64,000 nt of DNA. Origin: Deltaproteobacteria bacterium. Lineage in GTDB: Bacteria; Myxococcota_A; Polyangia; HGW-17; SLPX01. The stretch is from assembly GCA_021162935.1 (NCBI GenBank), contig JAGGXR010000030.1, positions 28,369 through 92,368 on the forward strand, given 5' to 3'. How positions within the stretch are numbered: position 1 is the first letter of the stretch; every line of letters begins with the position of its first letter. A program made the translations under genes and the position numbers. The notes under the pieces are model-generated. The model saw only the letters and a list, made by a program, of their open reading frames with translations, made no database searches and was not told the origin of the DNA. Shown piece after piece: positions 17,418-25,424 of this stretch.

Positions 17418-18188
17418 ATGATGAACACCGATGCACCACCAGCGGACGCAGAAGATCCCATGAATCAGGATGACCAAAGACAACCCACCGTCGTTGTGGC
17501 CTACGAGCCTGGGCCCATTCGGGACGAAATCCAATCGGCCCTCGTTCGGTTGCATCCCACCATCCACCTAGCTGCAGATGGCAATGAAGCATGGTCCCTG
17601 ATCCTCAGTCTGCGCCCGGATCTCCTCGTGGTGGATGCGGCCATCGACGGGCTGGCCTCATTCGAATTGGGAGATCGCGTGGCCGGCCGGCGTCTCCCCA
17701 CCCGGATTATCTTGATCGCCAGCATTTATGACAAGACGGCATACAAACGTCGACCGACGAGCCTCTATGGAGCTGATGATTACGTGGAGCAGCACCACAT
17801 CCCGGACATGCTCGGACCGAAGGCTGCCACCCTGCTCGACATGCACATGACGACCTATCGCCCTGGCGATGGGGTTGCTGCCACCCTCAGGGAGGCCGCC
17901 CAAGCACGTTTCGAGGACGGTCTCTCACGGCGAGAGCACCTGGATCGGATGGCCTGGATGGTGGCCTGTGACCTCGTCATATACAACGATGCGCTCCTCC
18001 GACTGGATCCGGACCGTTTCAGCCCTCAGGAACGCGCCGATGTGGAAGCAGCGACAAGTACGATCGAAGCGCTCGCTCCCGATGCGATCGGCCAAGGCGA
18101 AACCCTCATCCTGAATGCCCTACAGCGCATGATGACATCACAGAAGGCCTCGCCTGCCGATGCGGAGACCAAATCCAATGGCGAGTGA
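17418..18188 (+). CDS. Degenerate response-regulator receiver plus helical C-terminal domain
   Basis: Residues about 22-140 fit a receiver domain, with the likely phospho-acceptor position at Asp73 in LLVVDAAIDG. However, the acidic pair that binds magnesium is Ala28-Tyr29 (VVVAYEPG for VVDDEP) and the conserved switch Lys near the end is Gln125 (GADDYVEQHH). Phosphorylation by the usual mechanism is therefore doubtful. Residues 150-256 are helical and unrecognised. The gene lies 14 bases after cheW and overlaps the HEAT-repeat gene by 11 bases. Its role in the chemosensory pathway is inferred from position. An ATG at 17460 is an alternative start. Confidence 0.72.
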   Translation: MMNTDAPPADAEDPMNQDDQRQPTVVVAYEPGPIRDEIQSALVRLHPTIHLAADGNEAWSLILSLRPDLLVVDAAIDGLASFELGDRVAGRRLPTRIILIASIYDKTAYKRRPTSLYGADDYVEQHHIPDMLGPKAATLLDMHMTTYRPGDGVAATLREAAQARFEDGLSRREHLDRMAWMVACDLVIYNDALLRLDPDRFSPQERADVEAATSTIEALAPDAIGQGETLILNALQRMMTSQKASPADAETKSNGE

Positions 18189-20241
18189 TACCGTCCGAGA
18201 TGACGAGCGTCTCATTGAGCTCATCTATCTCACCACCAAGGATGTGCCGTACGGAGACGGAGCCGCCCACAGCCTCCTCATCGAGGCGCTTGGCCATGAA
18301 AACCTGCGGATTCGAAAGGCAGCGGTCCACCAGATCGTCGCCCTGGCGACGGACGACCTTCGTTCGGCTCTCCTCCATCGTCTCGTCGAGACGCCCGATC
18401 CACAGACACGAAGCGCGGCAACGGAAGCCGTCGTGGCAATCGGTCGTCCCATGCTCGAAGCCATTATCGAAACCTGTGCAGGAAAGGGCTCTGATCGAAA
18501 AATCCTGATAGACATTCTCGGGGCCATCGGGGACCCACGGGCAATTCCGTGTCTGGCGGATTCCTGCGACGACCCAGACCCTAATATCGAAATGGCCTCT
18601 GCCGAAGCACTCGGCCGCATCGCCGATGCTCGGGCCATCCCACCCCTTGTACAGCTCACAACGAAATCAAACTTCATGGTGGCCGCCGCCGCGGCTGAAG
18701 CCCTGTGGTGCATCGCCAGCCCCATCCCCTTCGACGTGGTGGAAAAACTCATGACCAATCGGAGACTCCGCCGTAGCGCCGTGAAGCTCTCCGGTCTGAC
18801 CGCGAGTCCCAAGGCCGTGCCGATCATCATCGATGCTCTGTCGGAAAAAGTCAGGAGCATCCGGACTGCCGCTCTGGCGGCCGCCGTTCGGCTCTCCACT
18901 CACAGTGCGCCATCGGTGGGCCGACTTTTGGTGGATGCCCTGCATGCGGCCATGGAGGCGATCCGTCCCGGTATCGAAGCCGGGCTCGAAAGCCAGGATC
19001 CGGACGAGCGTGCAGCCGCCGCAAAAGTGGCCACATGGACGGTCGACCCGGACCTTCTCCCTGCATTGCTCACGGCAGCCACCAACGCAGAAACGGAAGA
19101 AGCCGCCATCAAGGCGGTGTTGGCCATGGATCTGGCGTTCGCAGAACGCCTCGGTCCTTTGCTCGCATCCGCCGACCGCGACCTCCGAGGACTCTTGTAC
19201 GAAATCATCGCCCGCATCCCTCCGCCTCGCTGGATGGAACATCGGTCCGCTGAGCTCCACGATGGATCGCTTGCCCAAAGCATCGAAGCAGGGATCATCG
19301 AGGATCTGGATCCTGCGGATCCGGAACTCGCAACTGTTGCAGCCCGGGCACTGGGAACATTCGGAGAGCGACAGGCTGTCGCCGCCTTGACCCGAACGGC
19401 ATCAGGCCCACTCAATGAACCAGGGATCGCTCCAGCTCTGGGTCAGGCCCTGGGGACACTGTACAGCCGATTCCCCAGCGAAGTACTCGATGCACTGACG
19501 GCCATCAAAGACGAACGGATGCCCGAACTGCTTCCGGCCATGGCCCGCACCATGCAACGGCCGGAACTCGTCGAGGTCACGGCACGATTGGCGGCCCACA
19601 GCGACACCAAACTCCGACTGGCGGCCATGGATACCCTCCGAGAACTGCCTCCGAGTCCCTTGGGGACCCAATTGTTACTCGAGGCTCTCGATGACGACGA
19701 TCCAAGAGTTCGTGCCGCCGCCGCCCATGCGGCGATTGCCGGCCAGGGACACGATCTGGAAGCATTGCTCTTGGAAAAATTGGCCGATCGAGAGGAAGTC
19801 GTCCGGGCGGCGGCGGCGTCTACTCTGGGTCACATGGGGATCGTCGAAGCCATCGGCCCCATGGAGAAACTCATCGTCAGGGAACCTTCGGCCTTAGTCA
19901 CTATCAGCGTACTGGCTGCCTTCGAATCCATGGCCGTTGCCCCCGACCCAGCAGTCCTGCTGGCCACTTGTGATCGTCCCGAGCCAGATGTGTTGCAGGC
20001 GGCGCTGTCCACCGCGTGCCTGGCCATATCGGATCAGCGTCTTGCCCAGGCGGCACGCAGACTGGCAAACCACCCACAATGGCACGTTCGACTCGCCGCC
20101 GTCGCAGCCCTCGAGCACCATGCAGAGCCACGAATCCTCCCAGTGGACCTCGCACGCATTCAATCCAAGGAAACGGACGACCTGGTTCTGTCTCGGGTCC
20201 ACATCATCCAAGAACGTCTCCGCCAGGAGGGACGGCTGTGA
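18178..20241 (+). CDS. HEAT-repeat protein of the che cluster
   Basis: The 687-residue product consists of about twenty HEAT-like helical repeats of roughly 30 residues, for example DDPRVRAAAAHAAIAGQG, REEVVRAAAASTLGHMG and DPNIEMASAEALGRIADA. HEAT arrays act as protein-binding solenoids and have no catalytic residues. No signal peptide is seen, so it is cytoplasmic. The ATG at 18178 has GGAG ten bases upstream and overlaps the receiver gene by 11 bases. The stop overlaps the cheR start by GTGA. HEAT proteins occur next to chemosensory genes in some Myxococcota (general knowledge); the partner here is unknown. Confidence 0.85.
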   Translation: MASDTVRDDERLIELIYLTTKDVPYGDGAAHSLLIEALGHENLRIRKAAVHQIVALATDDLRSALLHRLVETPDPQTRSAATEAVVAIGRPMLEAIIETCAGKGSDRKILIDILGAIGDPRAIPCLADSCDDPDPNIEMASAEALGRIADARAIPPLVQLTTKSNFMVAAAAAEALWCIASPIPFDVVEKLMTNRRLRRSAVKLSGLTASPKAVPIIIDALSEKVRSIRTAALAAAVRLSTHSAPSVGRLLVDALHAAMEAIRPGIEAGLESQDPDERAAAAKVATWTVDPDLLPALLTAATNAETEEAAIKAVLAMDLAFAERLGPLLASADRDLRGLLYEIIARIPPPRWMEHRSAELHDGSLAQSIEAGIIEDLDPADPELATVAARALGTFGERQAVAALTRTASGPLNEPGIAPALGQALGTLYSRFPSEVLDALTAIKDERMPELLPAMARTMQRPELVEVTARLAAHSDTKLRLAAMDTLRELPPSPLGTQLLLEALDDDDPRVRAAAAHAAIAGQGHDLEALLLEKLADREEVVRAAAASTLGHMGIVEAIGPMEKLIVREPSALVTISVLAAFESMAVAPDPAVLLATCDRPEPDVLQAALSTACLAISDQRLAQAARRLANHPQWHVRLAAVAALEHHAEPRILPVDLARIQSKETDDLVLSRVHIIQERLRQEGRL

Positions 20242-21248
20242 CTCTGTCAGGCGGACGGCACAACCCGATCTTGAGCACGAGAGACTTTCGGCTCCTTCGA
20301 TCCGTTCTACTGGAATACTGCGGAATCGAGCCTCCCGATTCCTACCGAGAACGTATGGCGAGACTCCTCACCCCAAGGCTGAAGGCCCTCGGCCTGGAAG
20401 GATTCTCGGCCTACTATCTCTATCTTCGCCATGCCCCCCAGGCCGAAAATGAACGTCTCGCTTTTGCCGAAGCCATGGTCAATCATGAGACATACTTCTT
20501 CCGCGAGCAGTACCAACTTGACGCACTCGCCCAAGACGTGCTTCCGGATCTGGCGAAACGCAATCGCCGATCCCGACGGTTGTCGGTGTGGAGTGCCGGT
20601 TGCTCCACAGGGGAAGAAGCCTATAGTCTCGCCGTCATCATCAAAGAATCCGGCCTGTTCGATGACTGGGACCTACAGATCCTGGGAACCGACATCAGTA
20701 GCAAAGCCCTCGCCAAGGCTCGCCGCGCACTCTATGGCTCCTTGTCTTTCCGGCAGGCGGGCCCCATGCCGGAACGTGTGCGACGCACCTACTTCAAACC
20801 GGTCGGCGGACAACTTCAGGTGGTCGACAGCATTCGCACCATGGTGCGATTCTTCCGTCTCAACCTCCTAGACCGATCCGCCATCTCCGTTCTGCCCACC
20901 ATGGATGTCATTTTGTGCCGCAACGTGCTCATTTACTTCCCAGAGGAAACAAAAAAACAGGTCGTTCAGACCTTCTACGAAAAACTCCGACCGGCAGGGT
21001 ACCTCCTTTTGGGCCATTCTGAAAATCTACTCAGTACGACATCGAACTTCGAATGTGTCCACGTCACGGGCGACCTCGTCTACCGCAGACCAGACATCCA
21101 TCTGCAGCCTCCGGTCCAGGCTTCCGACCAGACCCGACGCAACAGAAATCGAAAGCAATCGGACGCCCATCGCTCATCGACCAACAGCGATTACAGTGAC
21201 GCCAAGCGAAAACCGAATCAAAATGAGGCGGGCCCCAGGAACCACTGA
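20238..21248 (+). CDS. cheR: Chemoreceptor glutamate methyltransferase
   Basis: CheR methylates glutamates of chemoreceptors using SAM. The 336-residue product has the N-terminal helical domain (FRLLRSVLLEYCGIEPPDSY), MVNHETYFFREQYQLDAL, the SAM-binding SVWSAGCSTGEEAYSLA near residues 115-131, GTDISSKALAKAR, and FDVILCRNVLIYF-type NVLIYF. A basic, low-complexity tail of about 45 residues follows. The GTG at 20238 is preceded by AGGAGGGACG and overlaps the HEAT stop (GTGA). Longer upstream versions would lie inside the HEAT gene. Confidence 0.94.
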   Translation: MTLSGGRHNPILSTRDFRLLRSVLLEYCGIEPPDSYRERMARLLTPRLKALGLEGFSAYYLYLRHAPQAENERLAFAEAMVNHETYFFREQYQLDALAQDVLPDLAKRNRRSRRLSVWSAGCSTGEEAYSLAVIIKESGLFDDWDLQILGTDISSKALAKARRALYGSLSFRQAGPMPERVRRTYFKPVGGQLQVVDSIRTMVRFFRLNLLDRSAISVLPTMDVILCRNVLIYFPEETKKQVVQTFYEKLRPAGYLLLGHSENLLSTTSNFECVHVTGDLVYRRPDIHLQPPVQASDQTRRNRNRKQSDAHRSSTNSDYSDAKRKPNQNEAGPRNH

Positions 21249-21262
21249 GGAAACGGACTGCT

Positions 21263-22576
21263 ATGACGACTGGCCACTTCCAGGATGGATTCGAAACCGA
21301 TGGATCGCAGCCGATCCGTGTCCTGATCGTGGACGACACGGCGTTCAGCCGTCGCACCATCAAGGGCATCTTGGACCTGCAGCCGAACATCCAGGTCATC
21401 GGCTCAGCGGTGGACGGCCAGGAAGCACTCATGCTCGTCGAGCGCCTCGAACCGGACGTCATCACCTTAGACCTGGAGATGCCCAAACTCAGCGGCTTCG
21501 CGTTTCTGCGCATCCTGATGCGCCGGAATCCGAAACCCGTGGTCGTTGTTTCGTCGTACTCGGGACGAAACGACGTCCTGCGTGCTCTGGAACTCGGGGC
21601 CCTCGATTTCGTAGCCAAGCCTTCCCATCTGGCCACCCCTGAACTGGAAAAGATTGGGCCGACCCTGACCAACAAGGTCATCGAAGCCTCGCAGGCACGC
21701 CTCGACAACTACCTCAAAGACGCCAAGCCAGAGGACGTGACAGGATTCCACAGTATTCCAGCCATCCTCGTCAAAAACGACGACCTCTCCCGCGATCAGC
21801 CAGGCAAAGGGAAAAACACCCAAGTCTCGACCGGGGGCGACAGCCGGAATCGATCCGAAACACGCTCGGGCAACCGCGTTCCCCCGCAGGAAGCGTCGCA
21901 ACTGACAGAACATGGGGCAGTGCGTTTCTTCGACAAATTCATGGGCCGAAATGTCGATCCGAATACCACCCGACCGGTGCGATTCGCCGATCTGAAAGGC
22001 ATCGTCGTGATCGCAGCCTCGACCGGTGGACCAAGAGCGTTGCGCCACGTCCTCAAAGCAGGTCTCCCATTGGATTGGGCCGTGGCCATCGTGCAACACA
22101 TGCCGGCCGGTTTCACGAAGGACTTTGCCAAGCGCCTCGCCAGGAAGTTGCAGTTGGACGTGATCGAGGCAGAACAAGGCATGGTGCTGGTCCCCGGACG
22201 CATCCTCATCGCCCCCGGGGGATCCAACATGCTCATCAATCGACGGAAAGACGGTCTTCCCGTGGTGAGCATTGCGCCACCAGGGGACCAGAACCGCTAC
22301 GTGCCCTCGGCGGACGTTCTTTTCGAGACATCCGCCTCCGTTTTCGGTTCCAAGACCATCGCCGTCATTCTGACCGGCATGGGCAACGACGGTGTCGCCG
22401 GTGCCGAGGCCGTCAAGAACGCACGCGGCACAGTGGTAGCCGAGGACGAATCGACCGCCGTGGTCTTCGGAATGCCCGGTAAGGCATTTGAAGCCGGTGT
22501 CGTCGATCACCTCGCTCCCCTCGACCGAATCTCACCCACCATCAAGGCTCTGGCATCCACCATCGACGATTCGTAA
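21263..22576 (+). CDS. cheB: Chemotaxis response regulator methylesterase
   Basis: CheB removes methyl groups from receptors when its receiver domain is phosphorylated. The 437-residue product has an intact receiver (VLIVDD at 20-25, phospho-acceptor Asp70 in TLDLEMP, Lys in KPSH) and an esterase domain with catalytic Ser near 253 (IAASTGGP), His in QHMPAGFT and Asp in TGMGNDG. The linker between them is about 100 residues, long and polar. It is the last gene of the cluster, 14 bases after cheR. The intact receiver contrasts with the degenerate receiver three genes upstream. Confidence 0.95.
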   Translation: MTTGHFQDGFETDGSQPIRVLIVDDTAFSRRTIKGILDLQPNIQVIGSAVDGQEALMLVERLEPDVITLDLEMPKLSGFAFLRILMRRNPKPVVVVSSYSGRNDVLRALELGALDFVAKPSHLATPELEKIGPTLTNKVIEASQARLDNYLKDAKPEDVTGFHSIPAILVKNDDLSRDQPGKGKNTQVSTGGDSRNRSETRSGNRVPPQEASQLTEHGAVRFFDKFMGRNVDPNTTRPVRFADLKGIVVIAASTGGPRALRHVLKAGLPLDWAVAIVQHMPAGFTKDFAKRLARKLQLDVIEAEQGMVLVPGRILIAPGGSNMLINRRKDGLPVVSIAPPGDQNRYVPSADVLFETSASVFGSKTIAVILTGMGNDGVAGAEAVKNARGTVVAEDESTAVVFGMPGKAFEAGVVDHLAPLDRISPTIKALASTIDDS

Positions 22577-22621
22577 CAGATGACAGGCCGCCCCCAGCGG
22601 CTTGTGCTGAACATCGTCCTC

Positions 22622-24208
22622 TTACTGAACCGCCCCCGGCACATAAAACACACCAAGCAGGTCCTCGGTCATGGAAATGGGCCCACTGTTGCGATGTGAC
22701 GTGGCCCGGAATTGATAGTACATGCCGGCCGAAAGAGCCGGCCCCCCGTAGGTCACCTGAACCGTTTCGTGTCCGTTCACCTTTGGCACGTCGTCCTTGC
22801 TCCAGACGAGATTCCCGAATGCGTCATACACCACGATGCTGTAGTAGTCCTCGCTCGAATCGTCCCCCCACACGAAAGTCAAGGTCTTGTTCGCGTCCAC
22901 GGCCTCGGGACCGTCCGCCCCAGGGCTGACCACGGGCAACGCTTCGGTCACTTTGAACCCGGTCGACAGAGTCACGTCCCTGCCGCCGCCGCCCTCGGGC
23001 ACGTCAACATGGACGATCTGCGTCCCAGCAATGGCCGGATCCGGGTCGCGCACCAGGCCATCATTTTCGAACGCAGCCAGGACCACGTATCGACCGTCGG
23101 GCACACCCTCGATCGTGAAGCTTCCTGTCACATTTGGGTCGGTCCCCGAATCGGGAGCTCTCAGGCCGGGCGGAACGATGCCGCGGACAAACGTGTCCAT
23201 AAACGTGGACTCGGGAACAAGCACCACACTCGTCATGGAATTGCCCGGCGCATTGACGATGCTGACCTGTCCTGAAATGGATCCGGTCTCCTGGTCCGAC
23301 GAAGACAACTGGACGCCTTGAACGTCTTGCTGTTCGGCCACATCCACGGACGTTGCGTCGAATTGCAAAAAGGCCTTGTATCCCTTGACGGCATAGCTTC
23401 CCGCCGGCACATTGAACACGGTAAACGCTCCGTCGTTTCCAGCGAAAGCAAAAGGAGCCGGAATCTGGTCGCCCCCTTCGAGCACAATCAAGGTCCCTGT
23501 CGGGCTCGGCTGGTCCGAGGATGTCTCCACCGTCCCTGAAACACTACCCAACGTCGTTCCTCCGTCGGGCAGCGCAATCAGCGCAACGTCCGTGGCGACC
23601 GACTGGAAGGTAAACGCATCATCCCCTTCGGCGGACGACCTCACATCGATCGGAATGGCGGGCCGAATGCCATATGGATAGGGCAAGTAGGTTTGCGCCG
23701 ATACCCGAAGCGTGAAAACCGACTCTTGAGGCATCCCTGATGCATCCCTGGTGACTGGAACGATCAGTTCATAGTTCCCATCGGAATCAGTCACAGCGAC
23801 CCCGGTCACCACGAGGCTGGCCTCGTCCGCGGCCGCCACATGCGCACCGGCAATGCCCTCGTTCGTTGCAGCATCAAACACCTTGCCATGCAGGATCACC
23901 GGCTTGAAACATGCCGCCCCACCACCGACTATCCGATCGCAGATCTGACTCGAATCGCATGCATCCACAGCGTCCGTGTCACACACACCCTCACAGCGAC
24001 CACCTTGCTCCGCATCCCGAACGACACAGACCTGCCCATCACCGCACGCGTTCGCATCCCCCACCGTACAACTTCTTGTCGACGAATGGTCATCGTCACC
24101 GCAGGACGCGCCAACCATGCCCCCCAAGACCATGGCCCCGAGCAAGCCAATCTGCATGGCGCCACGTCTCATCCGCCAGATACCGAAACCCAAGATAGCC
24201 CGTTTCAT
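22622..24208 (-). CDS. Lipoprotein with Cys-rich start and carboxypeptidase-regulatory-like domains
   Basis: The 528-residue product is a surface lipoprotein candidate. A membrane segment ends in GASC (lipobox), followed by acidic residues. A Cys-rich module (about 60 residues, with NACGDGQVC and DACDSSQIC) comes next. Then come at least three beta-sandwich units of the carboxypeptidase-regulatory/SpaA type, each with an ..G.Y.....-like ending (DGNYELIVPV, GSYAVKGYK, DGRYVVLAA). The start ATG at 24208 has GGAGG seven bases upstream; one more ATG inside the signal could be used. It converges with cheB and diverges from the ABC transporter genes. Function unknown. Confidence 0.75.
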   Translation of the reverse strand: MKRAILGFGIWRMRRGAMQIGLLGAMVLGGMVGASCGDDDHSSTRSCTVGDANACGDGQVCVVRDAEQGGRCEGVCDTDAVDACDSSQICDRIVGGGAACFKPVILHGKVFDAATNEGIAGAHVAAADEASLVVTGVAVTDSDGNYELIVPVTRDASGMPQESVFTLRVSAQTYLPYPYGIRPAIPIDVRSSAEGDDAFTFQSVATDVALIALPDGGTTLGSVSGTVETSSDQPSPTGTLIVLEGGDQIPAPFAFAGNDGAFTVFNVPAGSYAVKGYKAFLQFDATSVDVAEQQDVQGVQLSSSDQETGSISGQVSIVNAPGNSMTSVVLVPESTFMDTFVRGIVPPGLRAPDSGTDPNVTGSFTIEGVPDGRYVVLAAFENDGLVRDPDPAIAGTQIVHVDVPEGGGGRDVTLSTGFKVTEALPVVSPGADGPEAVDANKTLTFVWGDDSSEDYYSIVVYDAFGNLVWSKDDVPKVNGHETVQVTYGGPALSAGMYYQFRATSHRNSGPISMTEDLLGVFYVPGAVQ

Positions 24209-24578
24209 ACATCGCCTCCGTCTCATCCACCGACAGCCATGTTCATTGCAGCCCATCCGACTTCTTGGTCTGCCAAGGGTCGATGGACATCCAATACCCA
24301 TCGTTCTTAATACGAACGAGCCCAATCGACGATACAGCCCAGGATTGCACGCATGCCGACCCTTCCTGGAAACTCACCTCCCCGACCTTGACCGTCCCGA
24401 TACGCCAGTGTATATAGACGGACATCGCTCCAGGGCACCCGACCTGATTGAAGAGACGTTCTCCGGGTCGTCCGGCACCCCAAGCCGGCCACAGCTATTG
24501 GATGATGATCGGGCTCAAGCATCGGACGACGAGGACGAAGACTCCAACGATGTCATCGGACGACCAACAGAGCACTCA
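24209..24578. other. Divergent intergenic region
   Basis: 370 bases between the lipoprotein gene (minus) and the ABC transporter gene (plus). Apart from the promoter-like pair at 24388-24416 nothing was recognised; open frames here encode no known family. Confidence 0.5.
24388..24416 (+). promoter_or_regulatory. Sigma-70-like promoter of the ABC exporter operon
   Basis: TTGACC (24388-24393) and TATATA (24411-24416) are separated by exactly 17 bases, close to consensus. It would give a leader of about 155 bases before the ATP-binding protein gene. Confidence 0.5.
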
Positions 24579-25424
24579 ATGAACAAGGACTGCATCTCCC
24601 TTCAGGGAATCAACAAATTCTACGGCAGCGGACAGGCCCGCCAGCAGGTCCTGTTCGATGTCTCCCTGGACATACCTTGTGGTGAACTGCTCTCCATCGT
24701 GGGGACGAGTGGGTCGGGAAAATCCACCCTCCTCAATATCATCGGAGGGCTGGACCGGAACTACGAAGGCACGGTTCTCATCCAAAACGCAAACTATGCC
24801 AACATGGACGATGCCCAGTTGGCCCGGCTTCGGAACGAAAACATCGGGTTCATCTTCCAGGCCTTCAACCTCCTCGACCATCTGACATGCTGGGAAAACG
24901 TGTGTCTTCCCGCCTTGTTCGACCGACGGCATCAATCCGCCCTGCGCGAACACGCCACCGAAGTCCTGGATCGCGTCGGCCTGTCGGGAAAAACTGATGC
25001 CAGGCCGTCCAACTTGTCCGGTGGCCAAAAGCAACGCATCGCCATTGCCCGGGCGTTGTTCAACCACCCGACGATCATGCTCTGCGACGAACCCACCGGC
25101 AACCTGGATTCGGATACGGGGCGCCAAATCATCCAGCTCTTTCGCGACCTCAACGAACATGACGGTATCACGCTCATTCTCGTAACACACGAAAACCGCC
25201 TGTCCCAGGTCGCGCATCGAATCGTGCAGATCGAAGATGGCAGGATCGCCTCGGAGCAAATCAACACCCATCCGATCCGACTGGAATCGAGTGGCCACAT
25301 TGATGGCACGGATGAGGTGGACCAAGAGCATGCCGATCCGGAAAAAAACGCTCCAAATGCGGCGGCTCCCATAACCGGGGACCGTTCCGGACACCAAGAG
25401 GCCGAACCAGGGAGCAAGACGTGA
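24579..25424 (+). CDS. ABC transporter ATP-binding protein (LolD/MacB type)
   Basis: The 281-residue ATPase powers an inner-membrane exporter. It has Walker A GTSGSGKST near residue 46, the Q-loop FIFQAFNLLDHLT, signature LSGGQKQR, Walker B IMLCDEPTGNLD and the His of LVTHE. This pattern, with LDHLTCWENV, is that of the lipoprotein-release/macrolide-exporter subfamily. A polar 50-residue C-terminal tail is unusual. The start was placed where the ABC domain begins; the ribosome site is weak. The permease gene overlaps its stop (GTGA), so the two proteins work together. Confidence 0.9.
   Translation: MNKDCISLQGINKFYGSGQARQQVLFDVSLDIPCGELLSIVGTSGSGKSTLLNIIGGLDRNYEGTVLIQNANYANMDDAQLARLRNENIGFIFQAFNLLDHLTCWENVCLPALFDRRHQSALREHATEVLDRVGLSGKTDARPSNLSGGQKQRIAIARALFNHPTIMLCDEPTGNLDSDTGRQIIQLFRDLNEHDGITLILVTHENRLSQVAHRIVQIEDGRIASEQINTHPIRLESSGHIDGTDEVDQEHADPEKNAPNAAAPITGDRSGHQEAEPGSKT

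Noticed and set aside
22577..22621. Hairpin between cheB and the convergent lipoprotein gene
   Set aside because: AGGCCGC and GCGGCTT can pair with one wobble, but no T-run follows on either strand.
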